Source: JAJFFW01 sp965263375
GTDB lineage: Bacteria > Pseudomonadota > Alphaproteobacteria > Caulobacterales > Parvularculaceae
DNA length: 64,000 nucleotides
Reading direction: 5' to 3'
Assembly (NCBI GenBank): GCA_965263375.1
Contig: OZ253669.1
Coordinates: 434,001 to 498,000, forward strand
The notes under the pieces were generated by a model. The model saw only the letters and a list, made by a program, of their open reading frames with translations, had not been told where the DNA came from and did not search any database. Below are positions 34,730 through 43,458 of this stretch, one piece after another. The first letter of the stretch is position 1; every line of letters begins with the position of its first letter. The position numbers and the translations under genes are program-made.

Positions 34730-35932
34730 ATGTTGATTATGGGCTCACCTTTATCCGATACCGCTTCCGCTCAGGAAGAGAAGAATACCCGCATAGAAGT
34801 AAAGGCGTTGACCGTCGAAACGTTAGATGCGCTTCAATCCCAATGGTGCGCTTTAGCGGGGGAGGCCTCTGAGCCAAACCCATTTTTAGAGCCTTTTATG
34901 CTGCGCCCAGCGCTGAAAGCCTTGCCCGAGGGTGCTGATGCGCAGGTATTACTTGTTTGGAGAGATGAAAAGTTGATCGGCGTTCATGCTTGGCGCCGTC
35001 AGATGCGCTTTGGTCGTTTCCCGGTTTTGAACATTGAAAGCTTTAGGCATCGCCACGTCTACTTTGGCGCGCCTTTAGTTGCGTCTGGTGATGAAAAAGC
35101 GTTTGCGGGTGCTTTTCTTTCTTGGCTTGATGGGCCTTGTCATCTGGCGGCTTTTGCGTCTTTGCCTTTGTTGAAGGCCGATGGACTTGTTGTCGGCGCG
35201 TTGATCAAAGTCGCGACAGAGCAAGGGCGCGAATTGCGTGAGGTCGAGTGCCGTGGGCGCGCGAAGATATCCCGGCAGGGAACATATGAAGAGCATCTTC
35301 AAAAGAATATGAGTTCTTCTTCGCGCAAAAAAATGCGCGCTAAAACCCGCCGCCTCGCTGCGCTGGGTACTATTGGATACGATATATTTGATCCTTCTAA
35401 AGATGATATCGTTGCATGGATGTCCGGCTATTTGCACTTTGAACATAAGGGTTGGAAGGGCGAAGCGGGCACTTCAATCCTTAGTGATCCCAATGACGAA
35501 ATATTTTGGCGTGAGATGGTTGCAAGCGCTGCCGATCAAGGGCGCTTGAAATTTTCACGGCTGAAAATAGACGATCGCATTATCGCCTATTCTATTGATG
35601 TCCTAGCCGGTGATGGCGCGTATGCCTTAAAAATAGCCCATGACCCGGCATATGATTGCTATTCCCCTGGTGTCCTTTTGGAATACGCCAACCTTAAGGC
35701 GTTCTTTTCACAGAATAAATATGACTGGGCTGACTCCTGCGCCGCCAGTGACCATTCGGTGTTAAGCCGCCTTTGGGGCGACGAGGTTACGATAACCCAC
35801 CTTGCGATCGCGCGCCGCGATCCATTAAGCCGTTTGCTGTTGAAGGCTGCAATGTCTGGCGCTTCAATTAAAGCATGGGCGCGCCGCGTCTTGTTTGGTA
35901 AGACGGAGCAGCTAGAGCCGCAACAAGCATAG
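34730..35932 (+). CDS. GNAT/BioF2-like acyltransferase (CelD/BcsL type)
   Basis: A 400-residue protein of the Acetyltransf_6 (CelD/BcsL, BioF2-like) group: two tandem GNAT-like halves, with the second containing SSSRKKMRAKTRRLAALG and GVLLEYANLKAFF. Members acylate cell-surface polysaccharides or cellulose, or act as FemAB-like transferases. Its position beside three glycosyltransferases, divergent from one of them, supports modification of the same glycan. ATG 34739 is an alternative start. Substrate unknown. Confidence 0.82.
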   Translation: MLIMGSPLSDTASAQEEKNTRIEVKALTVETLDALQSQWCALAGEASEPNPFLEPFMLRPALKALPEGADAQVLLVWRDEKLIGVHAWRRQMRFGRFPVLNIESFRHRHVYFGAPLVASGDEKAFAGAFLSWLDGPCHLAAFASLPLLKADGLVVGALIKVATEQGRELREVECRGRAKISRQGTYEEHLQKNMSSSSRKKMRAKTRRLAALGTIGYDIFDPSKDDIVAWMSGYLHFEHKGWKGEAGTSILSDPNDEIFWREMVASAADQGRLKFSRLKIDDRIIAYSIDVLAGDGAYALKIAHDPAYDCYSPGVLLEYANLKAFFSQNKYDWADSCAASDHSVLSRLWGDEVTITHLAIARRDPLSRLLLKAAMSGASIKAWARRVLFGKTEQLEPQQA

Positions 35933-35943
35933 GTGTTGCCTAT

Positions 35944-36561
35944 TCACTGCGCTTCATTGAGGACGACCATTAATCGGGAAGCGCCTGCTTCCTCAATGGG
36001 GGGCGAGCGGTGTAGGACGGATGGCTCGTTACAGCCTGGCCATAATTTTCCCTTTAGAAGTATTGGACTTCCCGTGGGAACGTTTTCGATGTGATCAGGC
36101 TCATCGTTATTTTCAGCAACGCCAATTTCTGTGCCGATGCCGCTATAGGTGCAAATAAGACGCGCCGTGACCGTATCGCGATGGAATTTCCGGCAAGCGT
36201 CCGTACGCACCAATTCCACACGAAGCAGAACGTTGCGAAGCGATAGGATTTGCCCCATGTGATTTGCGAGACTTTCGACATCATGGGCTAACCATTGATG
36301 GGCTTCACGCAGAGGCCATGCCCATTTTTCGAAAAGCGCTAAGATGCATGTGCTAACCTCGTTTACTTGGACATGAAACCGGCCATTGTCCACATCGTGT
36401 GTTGGCAATGCTTCCAGCACTGACAAAACTGATGAAGGAATTTGCCGGTTCCAGATGACCGCTTCGGCCTCTTTTTCGAAAATATCGCTCAGCCCCTCAA
36501 GCTGATTGGTAATCCGTATGGGGCCTATTTTATCAGTTTTATTGAGCGTTTGGGGGTGCAT
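35944..36561 (-). CDS. DUF1826 protein
   Basis: A 205-residue soluble protein matching, as far as I can recognise, the DUF1826 family (AVIWNRQIPSSVLSVLEALP near residue 35; CRKFHRDTVTARLICTYSG; KLWPGCNEPSVLHRSPP). The spaced histidine-aspartate and late histidine pattern (KFHRD ... VLHRSPP) suggests a cupin/dioxygenase-like metal site. The family recurs beside COG0523 GTPases and Zur, as here, where it lies 32 bases after the COG0523 gene. Its biochemical role is not established; a zinc-starvation function is implied by context. Confidence 0.78.
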   Translation of the reverse strand: MHPQTLNKTDKIGPIRITNQLEGLSDIFEKEAEAVIWNRQIPSSVLSVLEALPTHDVDNGRFHVQVNEVSTCILALFEKWAWPLREAHQWLAHDVESLANHMGQILSLRNVLLRVELVRTDACRKFHRDTVTARLICTYSGIGTEIGVAENNDEPDHIENVPTGSPILLKGKLWPGCNEPSVLHRSPPIEEAGASRLMVVLNEAQ

Positions 36562-36593
36562 CTATATTGCCCAATTTATTAAAGGGTTGGCAA

Positions 36594-37841
36594 TTACGCT
36601 TCAGGCTCAGCCCGGCGCCATTGCGGGAAAGGGTCTGGAAGTTGAGGCGGAGACTCCAAAGAGTAATCTTGCACCACCGGCAGCAAAGCCGCATCAAGGC
36701 GCGCCTTAAGGGCCGGCCAATCGATGCCTGCGCCGATAAAGACAATTTCTTGCCGGCGATCACCAAAAGGTTCCTGCCAATGGTCTTTGATATAAGCATC
36801 GATCCCTTCTCCGGCGGGCCATCTTTCACGCGGCACGCTCGCCCACCAGGTGCCGAGCGGCGAAACGCTCGATAATGCGCCAGCAAGCGAATATTCAACG
36901 ACCCATTCTGGCCGCGATGCGATCCAAAAATGCCCTTTAGCGCGGATCACCCCCGGCAGCGAGCCGTTTAGTAATTCATGGATTGCTTCAGGGTGAAATG
37001 GACGGCGGGCCCGATAGACATATGAGGTGACGCCATACTCTTCCGTTTCTGGCGTATGGTCGGCATAGCCATAAAGCTCTTTCGCCCACATCGGATGTTC
37101 ATGCGCTTTTTCAAAATCGAACAGTCCAGTGTCCAAAATTGCGTCGGCGGGAACTTCTGAATAGTTCGTTTCAATGATTTTAACGTCAGCATTTAGGCTG
37201 CGGATGATTTTACGCGCGGCGTCCACCTGGTCCGGCGGCGCGTCATCGACCTTGTTGAGAATGACGATATCAGAAAATTCAATTTGGTCTGTGAGGAGAT
37301 GAACAAGCGTGCGCTCGTCTTCTTCGCCCATGACTTCGCCGCGATCACGAAGGAAATCATGACTAGAATAATCTTTTAACAGGTTAACCGCATCCACAAC
37401 CGTCACCATGGTGTCGATGCGCGCCACATCCGACAGGCTTTCACCTTCCTCGGTGCGAAAATCGAATGTCGCCGCAACAGGCAGCGGTTCTGATATACCC
37501 GTTGATTCAATCAACAGATAGTCAAAGCGCCCTTCAGCGGCGAGGCGCCGAACCTCAGCCAGCAGATCATCGCGCAATGTGCAACAGATGCATCCATTAG
37601 ACATTTCCACGAGGGTTTCGTCGGTTCGGCTTAGCTCAGACCCTGCACGCACTAAGTCAGCGTCGATATTTACTTCAGACATATCGTTGACAATGACGGC
37701 CACGCGCCGACCATCACGATTGTTTAATACACGATTGAGCAATGTTGTTTTTCCAGCGCCAAGAAAACCAGAAAGAACAGTAACCGGAAGGCGATTATCA
37801 GACGCCGAGCTTGTCGTGTGCATTGTCATACGTTTTTCCAT
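36594..37841 (-). CDS. COG0523 (CobW-family) zinc metallochaperone GTPase
   Basis: A 415-residue GTPase with Walker A GFLGAGKTTLL, the metal-binding NGCICCTLRDD motif (C-I-C-C), Walker B LIESTGISEP and base-specificity ILNKVDD, followed by the CobW C-terminal domain. In zinc-linked subgroups (ZigA/ZagA/ZNG1) it delivers zinc to client enzymes under starvation. Its divergent orientation to Zur with a candidate operator between, and its link to DUF1826, place it in the zinc subgroup rather than cobalamin synthesis. Confidence 0.9.
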   Translation of the reverse strand: MEKRMTMHTTSSASDNRLPVTVLSGFLGAGKTTLLNRVLNNRDGRRVAVIVNDMSEVNIDADLVRAGSELSRTDETLVEMSNGCICCTLRDDLLAEVRRLAAEGRFDYLLIESTGISEPLPVAATFDFRTEEGESLSDVARIDTMVTVVDAVNLLKDYSSHDFLRDRGEVMGEEDERTLVHLLTDQIEFSDIVILNKVDDAPPDQVDAARKIIRSLNADVKIIETNYSEVPADAILDTGLFDFEKAHEHPMWAKELYGYADHTPETEEYGVTSYVYRARRPFHPEAIHELLNGSLPGVIRAKGHFWIASRPEWVVEYSLAGALSSVSPLGTWWASVPRERWPAGEGIDAYIKDHWQEPFGDRRQEIVFIGAGIDWPALKARLDAALLPVVQDYSLESPPQLPDPFPQWRRAEPEA

Positions 37842-37883
37842 TTAGGGGGCGTAAGGAGAGGCTTGACCAGGTAAATAGTACTT

Positions 37884-37910
37884 TGTATCAGTAAATGCAA
37901 CAATGTATCA
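37884..37910. promoter_or_regulatory. Candidate Zur operator
   Basis: TGTATCA occurs at 37884-37890 and 37904-37910, spaced 20 bases apart (two helical turns), with TGCAACA between. The stretch overlaps the promoter region shared by zur and the COG0523 gene. Alphaproteobacterial Zur boxes are AT-rich imperfect palindromes; this one does not match the canonical form well, so the call rests on position. Confidence 0.4.
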
Positions 37911-37930
37911 TTCACCCTTTAGGGCCAGCT

Positions 37931-38419
37931 ATGCCAAGCCCAAATAACCCTAGCGCCGGCATTCCATTTGAAGTGTCTGAGGGACTGAACTCAGCAATCG
38001 CTTTTTGTCAGTTGCGGGGCGCGCAAATGACGCCGTTACGCCAGGCTGTGTTAAGGGCGCTCTGGTATGCGGAACGTCCGCTGGGGGCTTATGATCTGCG
38101 CGATCTGGTTGAAAAAAGGGTCGATCGCAAGGTCCCAGCGGCGAGTATATATCGCACGCTAGATTTTCTTTGCGACCATGGTGTGGCGGCGCGCATTGAA
38201 AGTTGCAATGCCTATGTTGCATGCATTCATCCAGATCGTGATCATGCTTGCTTTTTTCTTGTTTGCGAGACTTGCGGCGACGCGACGGAGATTGAAAATC
38301 CAAAGGTTGAGCAATTAATCGGTGAGGATGCAAAGCGACTTGGTTTCGCCGTCAAAAGGCGGGTCGTTGAAATGTCAGGTGTGTGCGGGCCATGCCGAAA
38401 TTCGCCATCAAGCGACTAA
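37931..38419 (+). CDS. zur: Zinc uptake regulator (Fur family)
   Basis: A 162-residue Fur-family repressor: winged helix with MTPLRQAVLRALW and AASIYRTLDFLCDHGVAARI, then the metal domain with CIHPDRDHACFFLVCETCGD and the late CGPC. The two CXXC pairs form the structural zinc site and HPDRDH contributes to the regulatory site. Context with COG0523 and DUF1826 supports Zur over Fur. ATG 37931 has AGGG six bases before it; a further upstream ATG at 37895 would put the start inside the candidate operator. Confidence 0.88.
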   Translation: MPSPNNPSAGIPFEVSEGLNSAIAFCQLRGAQMTPLRQAVLRALWYAERPLGAYDLRDLVEKRVDRKVPAASIYRTLDFLCDHGVAARIESCNAYVACIHPDRDHACFFLVCETCGDATEIENPKVEQLIGEDAKRLGFAVKRRVVEMSGVCGPCRNSPSSD

Positions 38420-38489
38420 CGCCCCCTTAAAAAATGAACCGGCTTGCTCTAGCTTAGCAACAAATCACATGAAACGTTGGAGATTGACT

Positions 38490-38987
38490 ATGTCAGTAAT
38501 GCAAAAAACGCTTGTCGGCGCTGTGGCGATTACTCTTGCCGCATGCGGCGGTTCGAGTGAACCGACCGATGCGGCCGGACAGGCCGTCAATTCTGAGTTC
38601 GCGGATATCGTTGAAACCCGCCAGCAAAAATTGAAAGATCTTGGCGGCGCATTCAAAAGCATTAGTGACCAGTTGCGTTCTGGCGAACCTGATTTTACTG
38701 AAATTCAGTCCGCGGCGTCCACCGTGCTGGAAATTTCCAATGAGGATATGGCCCTTTGGTTTCCGGAAGGCTCGGGGCCAGAGTCTGGACTTGATACTGA
38801 TGCGTTGGCGACTATCTGGTCCGAACGCGCTGATTTCATCGCCGCCCATGAGCGTTTGAAAACCGCCGCGGCTGAGCTCAATGAAGCCGCACAAGGCGGT
38901 GATGGTGCGGTTACCCTAGAAAAATTCAAGGCGGCGGGCGGCGCTTGCAAAAACTGTCACGATAAGTTCCGGCTTGATGATGACTAA
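38490..38987 (+). CDS. Cytochrome c' (class II), lipoprotein type
   Basis: A 165-residue protein with a short signal peptide and lipobox TLAACG near residue 19, a four-helix-bundle sequence and the haem motif CKNCH close to the C-terminus, as in cytochromes c'. Such haem proteins bind nitric oxide or act as periplasmic electron carriers. Start ATG 38490 has GGAG seven bases before it. The cytochrome b561 gene overlaps its end, the usual partner pair. A lipid anchor is less common in this family and would tether it to the membrane. Confidence 0.88.
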   Translation: MSVMQKTLVGAVAITLAACGGSSEPTDAAGQAVNSEFADIVETRQQKLKDLGGAFKSISDQLRSGEPDFTEIQSAASTVLEISNEDMALWFPEGSGPESGLDTDALATIWSERADFIAAHERLKTAAAELNEAAQGGDGAVTLEKFKAAGGACKNCHDKFRLDDD

Positions 38988-39666
38988 AGATCCCGCGGCG
39001 ACGCCTAGTGCTGAGCTAAAAAAAGCAGTTCTTTGGGATATGCCCGTGCGCGTTATCCACTGGGCGTTTGTTGTGTTGGTATTACTCCAATGGTGGACGG
39101 CAGAGAACGGGCTCATGGGGCTGCATCGCCAGTTTGGATTGGCTGTTGTTTGGTTGGTGATATTCAGGATCTATTGGGGGGTGGCTGGTACGCCAACGGC
39201 GCGTTTTTCTAGCTTTGTCAAAGGGCCAGGCCGCATCGTCGGCTACCTTAAAACATTGCGTCGCCCTTATCGTCCGACATTTGGACACAATCCAGTCGGC
39301 GCCGTTAGCGTTTTGGCGATGTTGGCGGCGCTATTGGTTCAGGTCGGAACCGGACTATTCGCCGTCGATGTCGACGGCATTGAGTCTGGGCATTTATCGC
39401 ACCATGTCAGTTTTGATTTAGGCCGTCAGCTAGCTGATTTTCACGAAATATCGTTCAATGTGCTGGTCGCACTCATATTTTTACACGTGGCGGCGGTTAT
39501 CTTTTACCTTGTTGTATTGCGCGCAAATTTAGTGTCAGCGATGGTTAATGGCCGACGAGATTTGGGGGATGAAAAAGCGCCAACGCAAGTAAGCGAAGCG
39601 CCTTGGTTGCAAATCTTGCTTGGCGTTTTAATCTCAACTGCGGCGGTCTTTTTAATCCAGCAATAG
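38977..39666 (+). CDS. Cytochrome b561-type membrane protein
   Basis: A 229-residue four-helix di-haem membrane protein: WDMPVRVIHWAFV carries the first haem histidine, GLHRQFG and FHEISFNVLVALIFLHV the others. It probably passes electrons between the quinone pool and the cytochrome c' encoded just upstream, with which it overlaps by 11 bases. The start may be ATG 38977 or 38980. Confidence 0.88.
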   Translation: MMTKDPAATPSAELKKAVLWDMPVRVIHWAFVVLVLLQWWTAENGLMGLHRQFGLAVVWLVIFRIYWGVAGTPTARFSSFVKGPGRIVGYLKTLRRPYRPTFGHNPVGAVSVLAMLAALLVQVGTGLFAVDVDGIESGHLSHHVSFDLGRQLADFHEISFNVLVALIFLHVAAVIFYLVVLRANLVSAMVNGRRDLGDEKAPTQVSEAPWLQILLGVLISTAAVFLIQQ

Positions 39667-39897
39667 CGGTCGTCTCTTCATGGTTGCTTATTCGCTGTGC
39701 GATGTGAGAGGGAGCCTTATTGGTCCGATATTATGGCGCAAAATTAGTATTCATATCTAGTGCGCCTAAAGATTATATAAAAAGTCAGGGTGAGCCGTAG
39801 CATCCGATCGAACTGTCTGAGCAATTGTCTTATCTACGACTATTTTACCCAAGGTAATAAATCGGTCTTCCAAGAGGGCGAGTAAGAAATTAGCGTT

Positions 39898-40167
39898 ACG
39901 CTCGACGGTGACTTTCGAACCAATCTTGGTGAAGCTGTTGTCGAGACGGTGGCCGCTGGCCGGAAAATTAATCTGGAGCCGGGTTTTACTGTTACCCCCT
40001 ATCTAGCCTAGGGGCGCTTCGTTACTATCTTAAGCGGTTTCACGCCGCGCAGTTTGACGGATCACGCCGTTTATCTGTCTTCCCGGCTTGTGCCAGTAAA
40101 AGCGAGGGTTTTGATAGATCATTTGGTCAAAGCCTTTGGAGCGGAACCCCATTGGGGTAAATCTTAG
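39898..40167 (+). pseudogene. LysR-type regulator, decayed C-terminal fragment
   Basis: The frame reads LDGDFRTNLGEAVVETVAAG, then NLEPGFTVTPYLA, a TAG, then GRFVTILSGFTPRSL and HAVYLSSRLVPVKARVLIDHLVKAFG to the stop at 40165-40167 (written here in pieces). This is the end of a LysR effector domain, with the typical AVYPS-like and K-V-R-X-F-X-D-F-L motif. It carries an internal stop and lacks all N-terminal parts. The gap 39667-39897 before it shows no other gene. It is a relic next to gshB. Confidence 0.72.
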
Positions 40168-40255
40168 CCTGTCCAAAAGCAGATCAAACTAGTTAAGGCC
40201 GGATTTGTCACCAAAGCCTTCAACGCCAAGCGGACTTAAGTCGGGCGCTAGGTTC

Positions 40256-41206
40256 TTAACCAGCCCGTTGACCTTCAACCCAATTCCAAAAGAGGGCTGA
40301 GATATCGGCGCCGCCAAAATTGCGCACTTCCTGAACCCCGGTGGGGGAGGTGACGTTTATCTCAGTCAACATATCGCCAATCACGTCGATGCCGACAAGG
40401 GCTAATCCGCGTTCTGAAAGAATAGGCCCAATCCGGTCACAGATCTCTTGGTCGCGGGCCGTCATTTCAACGGGTTCTGCGCGTCCGCCCACATGCATAT
40501 TAGAGCGGTTCTCGCCCGCCGCTGGAACCCGGTTAATGGCGCCGACCGCTTCCCCATCAAGAAGGATAATACGTTTGTCGCCAGCGGTAACGGCGGGCAG
40601 GAATTTTTGCACAATCGCTGGTTCCGCATAGGCTTGGTCAAATACTTCTAAGAGTGAGTTGAAGTTACCGTCATCAGGTTTGATGCGCAAAACCCCGGCG
40701 CCGCCATTGCCGTAAAGGGGCTTTAAGATAATGTCGCTGTGCTCAGCACGAAAGGCGCCAATAGCCTCCGCATCACGGGTAATTAATGTCGGTGGGGTAA
40801 GGTCGGTAAAGTCCGTAACAAATAATTTCTCCGGGGCGTCGCGGATCGAGCGCGGATCATTAAGGGCCAACACCTCCGGTTGAAGGCGCTCTAAGATTTG
40901 CGCGGCCGTGATATAGGCCATGTTAAAGGGCGGGTCCTGACGAATAAGAACAACATCAACACCGTGCAGATCTAAATCCGCCGGCGCTTCTAAATCGACG
41001 TGGTTGCCGATCGCGCGGCGTAGGGCGGAGACTTTTTGCGCTGGCGCTGAAACACGCCCATCCCATAGGCGTAATTTGTCAGCCGGATAGACCCAAATTT
41101 CGTGATCCCTTGCAAAGGCTTCTAGAGCGAGGTCAAAAGTTGTATCGCCTTTGATGTCGACTGCCTCAATGGGGTCCATTTGGATTGCGATTTTCAGCGC
41201 CATCAT
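40256..41206 (-). CDS. gshB: Glutathione synthetase
   Basis: A 316-residue ATP-grasp ligase: IAIQMDPIEAVDIKGDTTF opens it, RQDPPFNMAYITA and LNDPRSIRDAPEKLFVTDF follow, and ILKPLYGNGGAGVLRI is the ATP-binding loop; EINVTSPTGVQEV closes the site. It joins glycine to gamma-glutamylcysteine. The start may be the first or second of two adjacent ATGs after AAGGAA. It is downstream of a BON lipoprotein and of the yraN/rsmI pair on the same strand, a conserved alphaproteobacterial order. Confidence 0.95.
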   Translation of the reverse strand: MMALKIAIQMDPIEAVDIKGDTTFDLALEAFARDHEIWVYPADKLRLWDGRVSAPAQKVSALRRAIGNHVDLEAPADLDLHGVDVVLIRQDPPFNMAYITAAQILERLQPEVLALNDPRSIRDAPEKLFVTDFTDLTPPTLITRDAEAIGAFRAEHSDIILKPLYGNGGAGVLRIKPDDGNFNSLLEVFDQAYAEPAIVQKFLPAVTAGDKRIILLDGEAVGAINRVPAAGENRSNMHVGGRAEPVEMTARDQEICDRIGPILSERGLALVGIDVIGDMLTEINVTSPTGVQEVRNFGGADISALFWNWVEGQRAG

Positions 41207-41317
41207 TTTGTTCCTTATCGAATTTGGCTGTCATTTGCGCATGAAAAAGCGCCCGCGCAAGGTCTGCTGGGCGCTGAATTCAAAGTAAAGCCGATAAAAC
41301 TATCGTGATTGTGAGAT

Positions 41318-41887
41318 CTATCTTGATTTTGGAAGGCGCGAGGGATCATCTTGATAAATAACGTGACTGCGCACCAGACGCACGCCTGATGTCGACCGCG
41401 CATGATTGAGGGCGCGGTCTAATTCAACTTGGTCCCTGGCGATCCCAAGAATGTACACAACCCCATTTGACACGGCGACCTTATAGTCAGAACTCGCGAT
41501 TCCGCGGTCGGTTAGCAATTTTGTGTTAATCGCCTGATCAATGCGGCTGTCAGCAAGTCCTTGACCCCGCTTGGTTTTCTGGGCGATTTGAATTTCGTCG
41601 ATGACCTGGCGAACATTATCAGCTTTCCAGGCATTTGCGACCAGCTTGCGGCGGCCTTCTTCGGTGCGCATGCTGCCGGTCAACATCAAGCGCCCTTCAT
41701 AAAGCGTGATGTCCACATCTGAATAATCATAGGAACGATCCGCTAGAAGCGATCCGCGCACCGTATTGGCGGCGTTAAAATCATCGACGCTGGCCCCGAT
41801 GGTCTTGCTGGAGGCGCAGGCGCTAAGAGCCAAGAGCGCGGCTGCGCTAAGGAATATTGCGCGATAACGAGAAAGCGTTTGAGACAT
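41318..41887 (-). CDS. BON-domain lipoprotein (DolP/OsmY-like)
   Basis: A 189-residue lipoprotein with signal peptide and lipobox LSACAS (cysteine near residue 24), followed by two BON domains (DYSDVDITLYEGRLMLTGSM and SDYKVAVSNGVVYILG, each with the conserved glycine). It is the layout of DolP (YraP), which supports outer-membrane integrity and the BAM machinery. The start at ATG 41887 has GAGGAG about eight bases before it. Its place beside yraN and rsmI parallels the E. coli yraL-lpoA-yraN-yraP neighbourhood. Confidence 0.9.
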   Translation of the reverse strand: MSQTLSRYRAIFLSAAALLALSACASSKTIGASVDDFNAANTVRGSLLADRSYDYSDVDITLYEGRLMLTGSMRTEEGRRKLVANAWKADNVRQVIDEIQIAQKTKRGQGLADSRIDQAINTKLLTDRGIASSDYKVAVSNGVVYILGIARDQVELDRALNHARSTSGVRLVRSHVIYQDDPSRLPKSR

Positions 41888-42010
41888 TTGGCATCTCCTC
41901 GGATTCGAAACGGTCAAGGCCGTGATTGTCCTTTGTGAAGTGCTTCGCAAAAAATGCAAAGCCTGCCTTTTGTGGGGAATGCTGGTTTAAGCGGCGCGAA
42001 TTTGGGCTGA

Positions 42011-42388
42011 TTAATCGCCCTCTCGCCACGCGTCTTTAAGGTGGCGAGGGCGGTTGTTCACGACAGATATAATGTCATATCGGATGGCGCAGTTCGCCCA
42101 TCTGGTGTTTTTAGCTAGGAACAAATGGCCAGCCCGCTCAATGCGCCGACGCGCATGATAGTGGACCGCCTCAATCGCCTCTTGGTGGGTGTTACGAGCC
42201 TTTACTTCGACCAAGGCGATCAGGCGTCCTCGTTTTGCAATCAAATCGATCTCGCCATTCGGTGTCTTAAAGCGCCTAGCAAGTATTGCGTAGCCTTTAA
42301 GGATCAGCATTGCTGACGCTATAAACTCGGCGCGTCGCCCGCGTTGTTCGGCGGCTTTCTTCTTTCGTAATGCCTCCCCCCGTTGCAT
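42011..42388 (-). CDS. yraN: YraN/UPF0102-family endonuclease-like protein
   Basis: A 125-residue protein of the PD-(D/E)XK-type UPF0102 family: FIASAMLILKGYAILARRFK, NGEIDLIAKRGRLIALVEVK (E, D and EVK residues form the nuclease-like site). Activity is not established. It follows rsmI by three bases, the same order as in many proteobacteria. Confidence 0.92.
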   Translation of the reverse strand: MQRGEALRKKKAAEQRGRRAEFIASAMLILKGYAILARRFKTPNGEIDLIAKRGRLIALVEVKARNTHQEAIEAVHYHARRRIERAGHLFLAKNTRWANCAIRYDIISVVNNRPRHLKDAWREGD

Positions 42389-42391
42389 TTT

Positions 42392-43240
42392 TTACTTTGC
42401 GCCTTTTATCGCCAGCGCGGCGGCGTAGGCTTCCTTCTTTGGAACGCCCAGGGCGTCAGCGGCCGCGGCTGCTGCATCTTTCACGCTCATTTCTGCAAGC
42501 GCGCTGGTAATAAACGCCGTAAGGGTTTCTTCAGATGCGGTCTCGTGCTCTGCCGGGTGAACGATCACGACGATCTCGCCTTTGGGCGGGGCGCTCGCTG
42601 CTTCATCTGCGAGCGTGCGCAGCGGCGCGCTTTTATATTCCTCATGCAGTTTCGTCAGCTCACGCGCCACGATTGCGGGCCGGTCACCAAAAGCGCCCGC
42701 CATTGCGCTTAAGCTCGCACCAAGACGGGGGCCGGTCTCGTAAAAGATAAGCGTCGCGGATAGCGTCTTGAGTTCGTCAAAAAACCGTGCGCGCGCGCCC
42801 TCTTTCACGGGCGGAAATCCAGCAAATAAAAACCGGTCTGACGGTGCGCCAGCGGCGCTAAGCGCAGTAATTGCAGCTGATGGTCCCGGAAGCGGAACAA
42901 CATTGACCGCCGCCTCGCGCGCTTCTTTGACAAGCTTATATCCGGGGTCGGCGATCAACGGCGTGCCTGCGTCAGAGACAAGGCAGATCGCCGCGCCATC
43001 TTGAAGTTTTTGTAAAATCTCAGGGCGCGCCGCCGCCGCATTATGGTCGTGATAGGGTTTCAGCGGGGTTTTGATTCCATAAGCGTCACATAGCTTACGG
43101 GTCTGGCGGGTGTCTTCACACAGGATAAGGTCGGCCGCCTTTAACGCCTCGACAACGCGATAGGTAATGTCTTTTAGATTGCCGATGGGCGTCGCCGCCA
43201 CATAAAGGCCAGGTTGTAGAGACAAGGTTTCGCCATTCAT
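42392..43240 (-). CDS. rsmI: 16S rRNA C1402 ribose 2'-O-methyltransferase
   Basis: A 282-residue tetrapyrrole-methylase-fold enzyme: LYVAATPIGNLKDITYRVVE, ILCEDTRQTRKL, LVSDAGTPLIADPGYKLV and PLPGPSAAITALSAAG are the family blocks. It methylates the ribose of C1402 in the ribosomal P site. Divergent from the LpoA-like gene, followed by yraN. Confidence 0.96.
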   Translation of the reverse strand: MNGETLSLQPGLYVAATPIGNLKDITYRVVEALKAADLILCEDTRQTRKLCDAYGIKTPLKPYHDHNAAAARPEILQKLQDGAAICLVSDAGTPLIADPGYKLVKEAREAAVNVVPLPGPSAAITALSAAGAPSDRFLFAGFPPVKEGARARFFDELKTLSATLIFYETGPRLGASLSAMAGAFGDRPAIVARELTKLHEEYKSAPLRTLADEAASAPPKGEIVVIVHPAEHETASEETLTAFITSALAEMSVKDAAAAAADALGVPKKEAYAAALAIKGAK

Positions 43241-43458
43241 GGGGCTTTGTTACAGCAATTTATGGCGTGAAACAGGTTTAGAAATAGGCGAATGGGTATA
43301 AATTTTTCAAAAATATGGGGTAAACAGGGGCTGATAAAGGAATTGTTTACCCGCAATATCCAGAGGGTTAACGTAGGCGTGCTTTTACCGGTTTGTCGCT
43401 TTGCGACATATCGATTTTGACAAGCGATTTTTAAGGGGCGACATCTGTGAGGGGTTTT

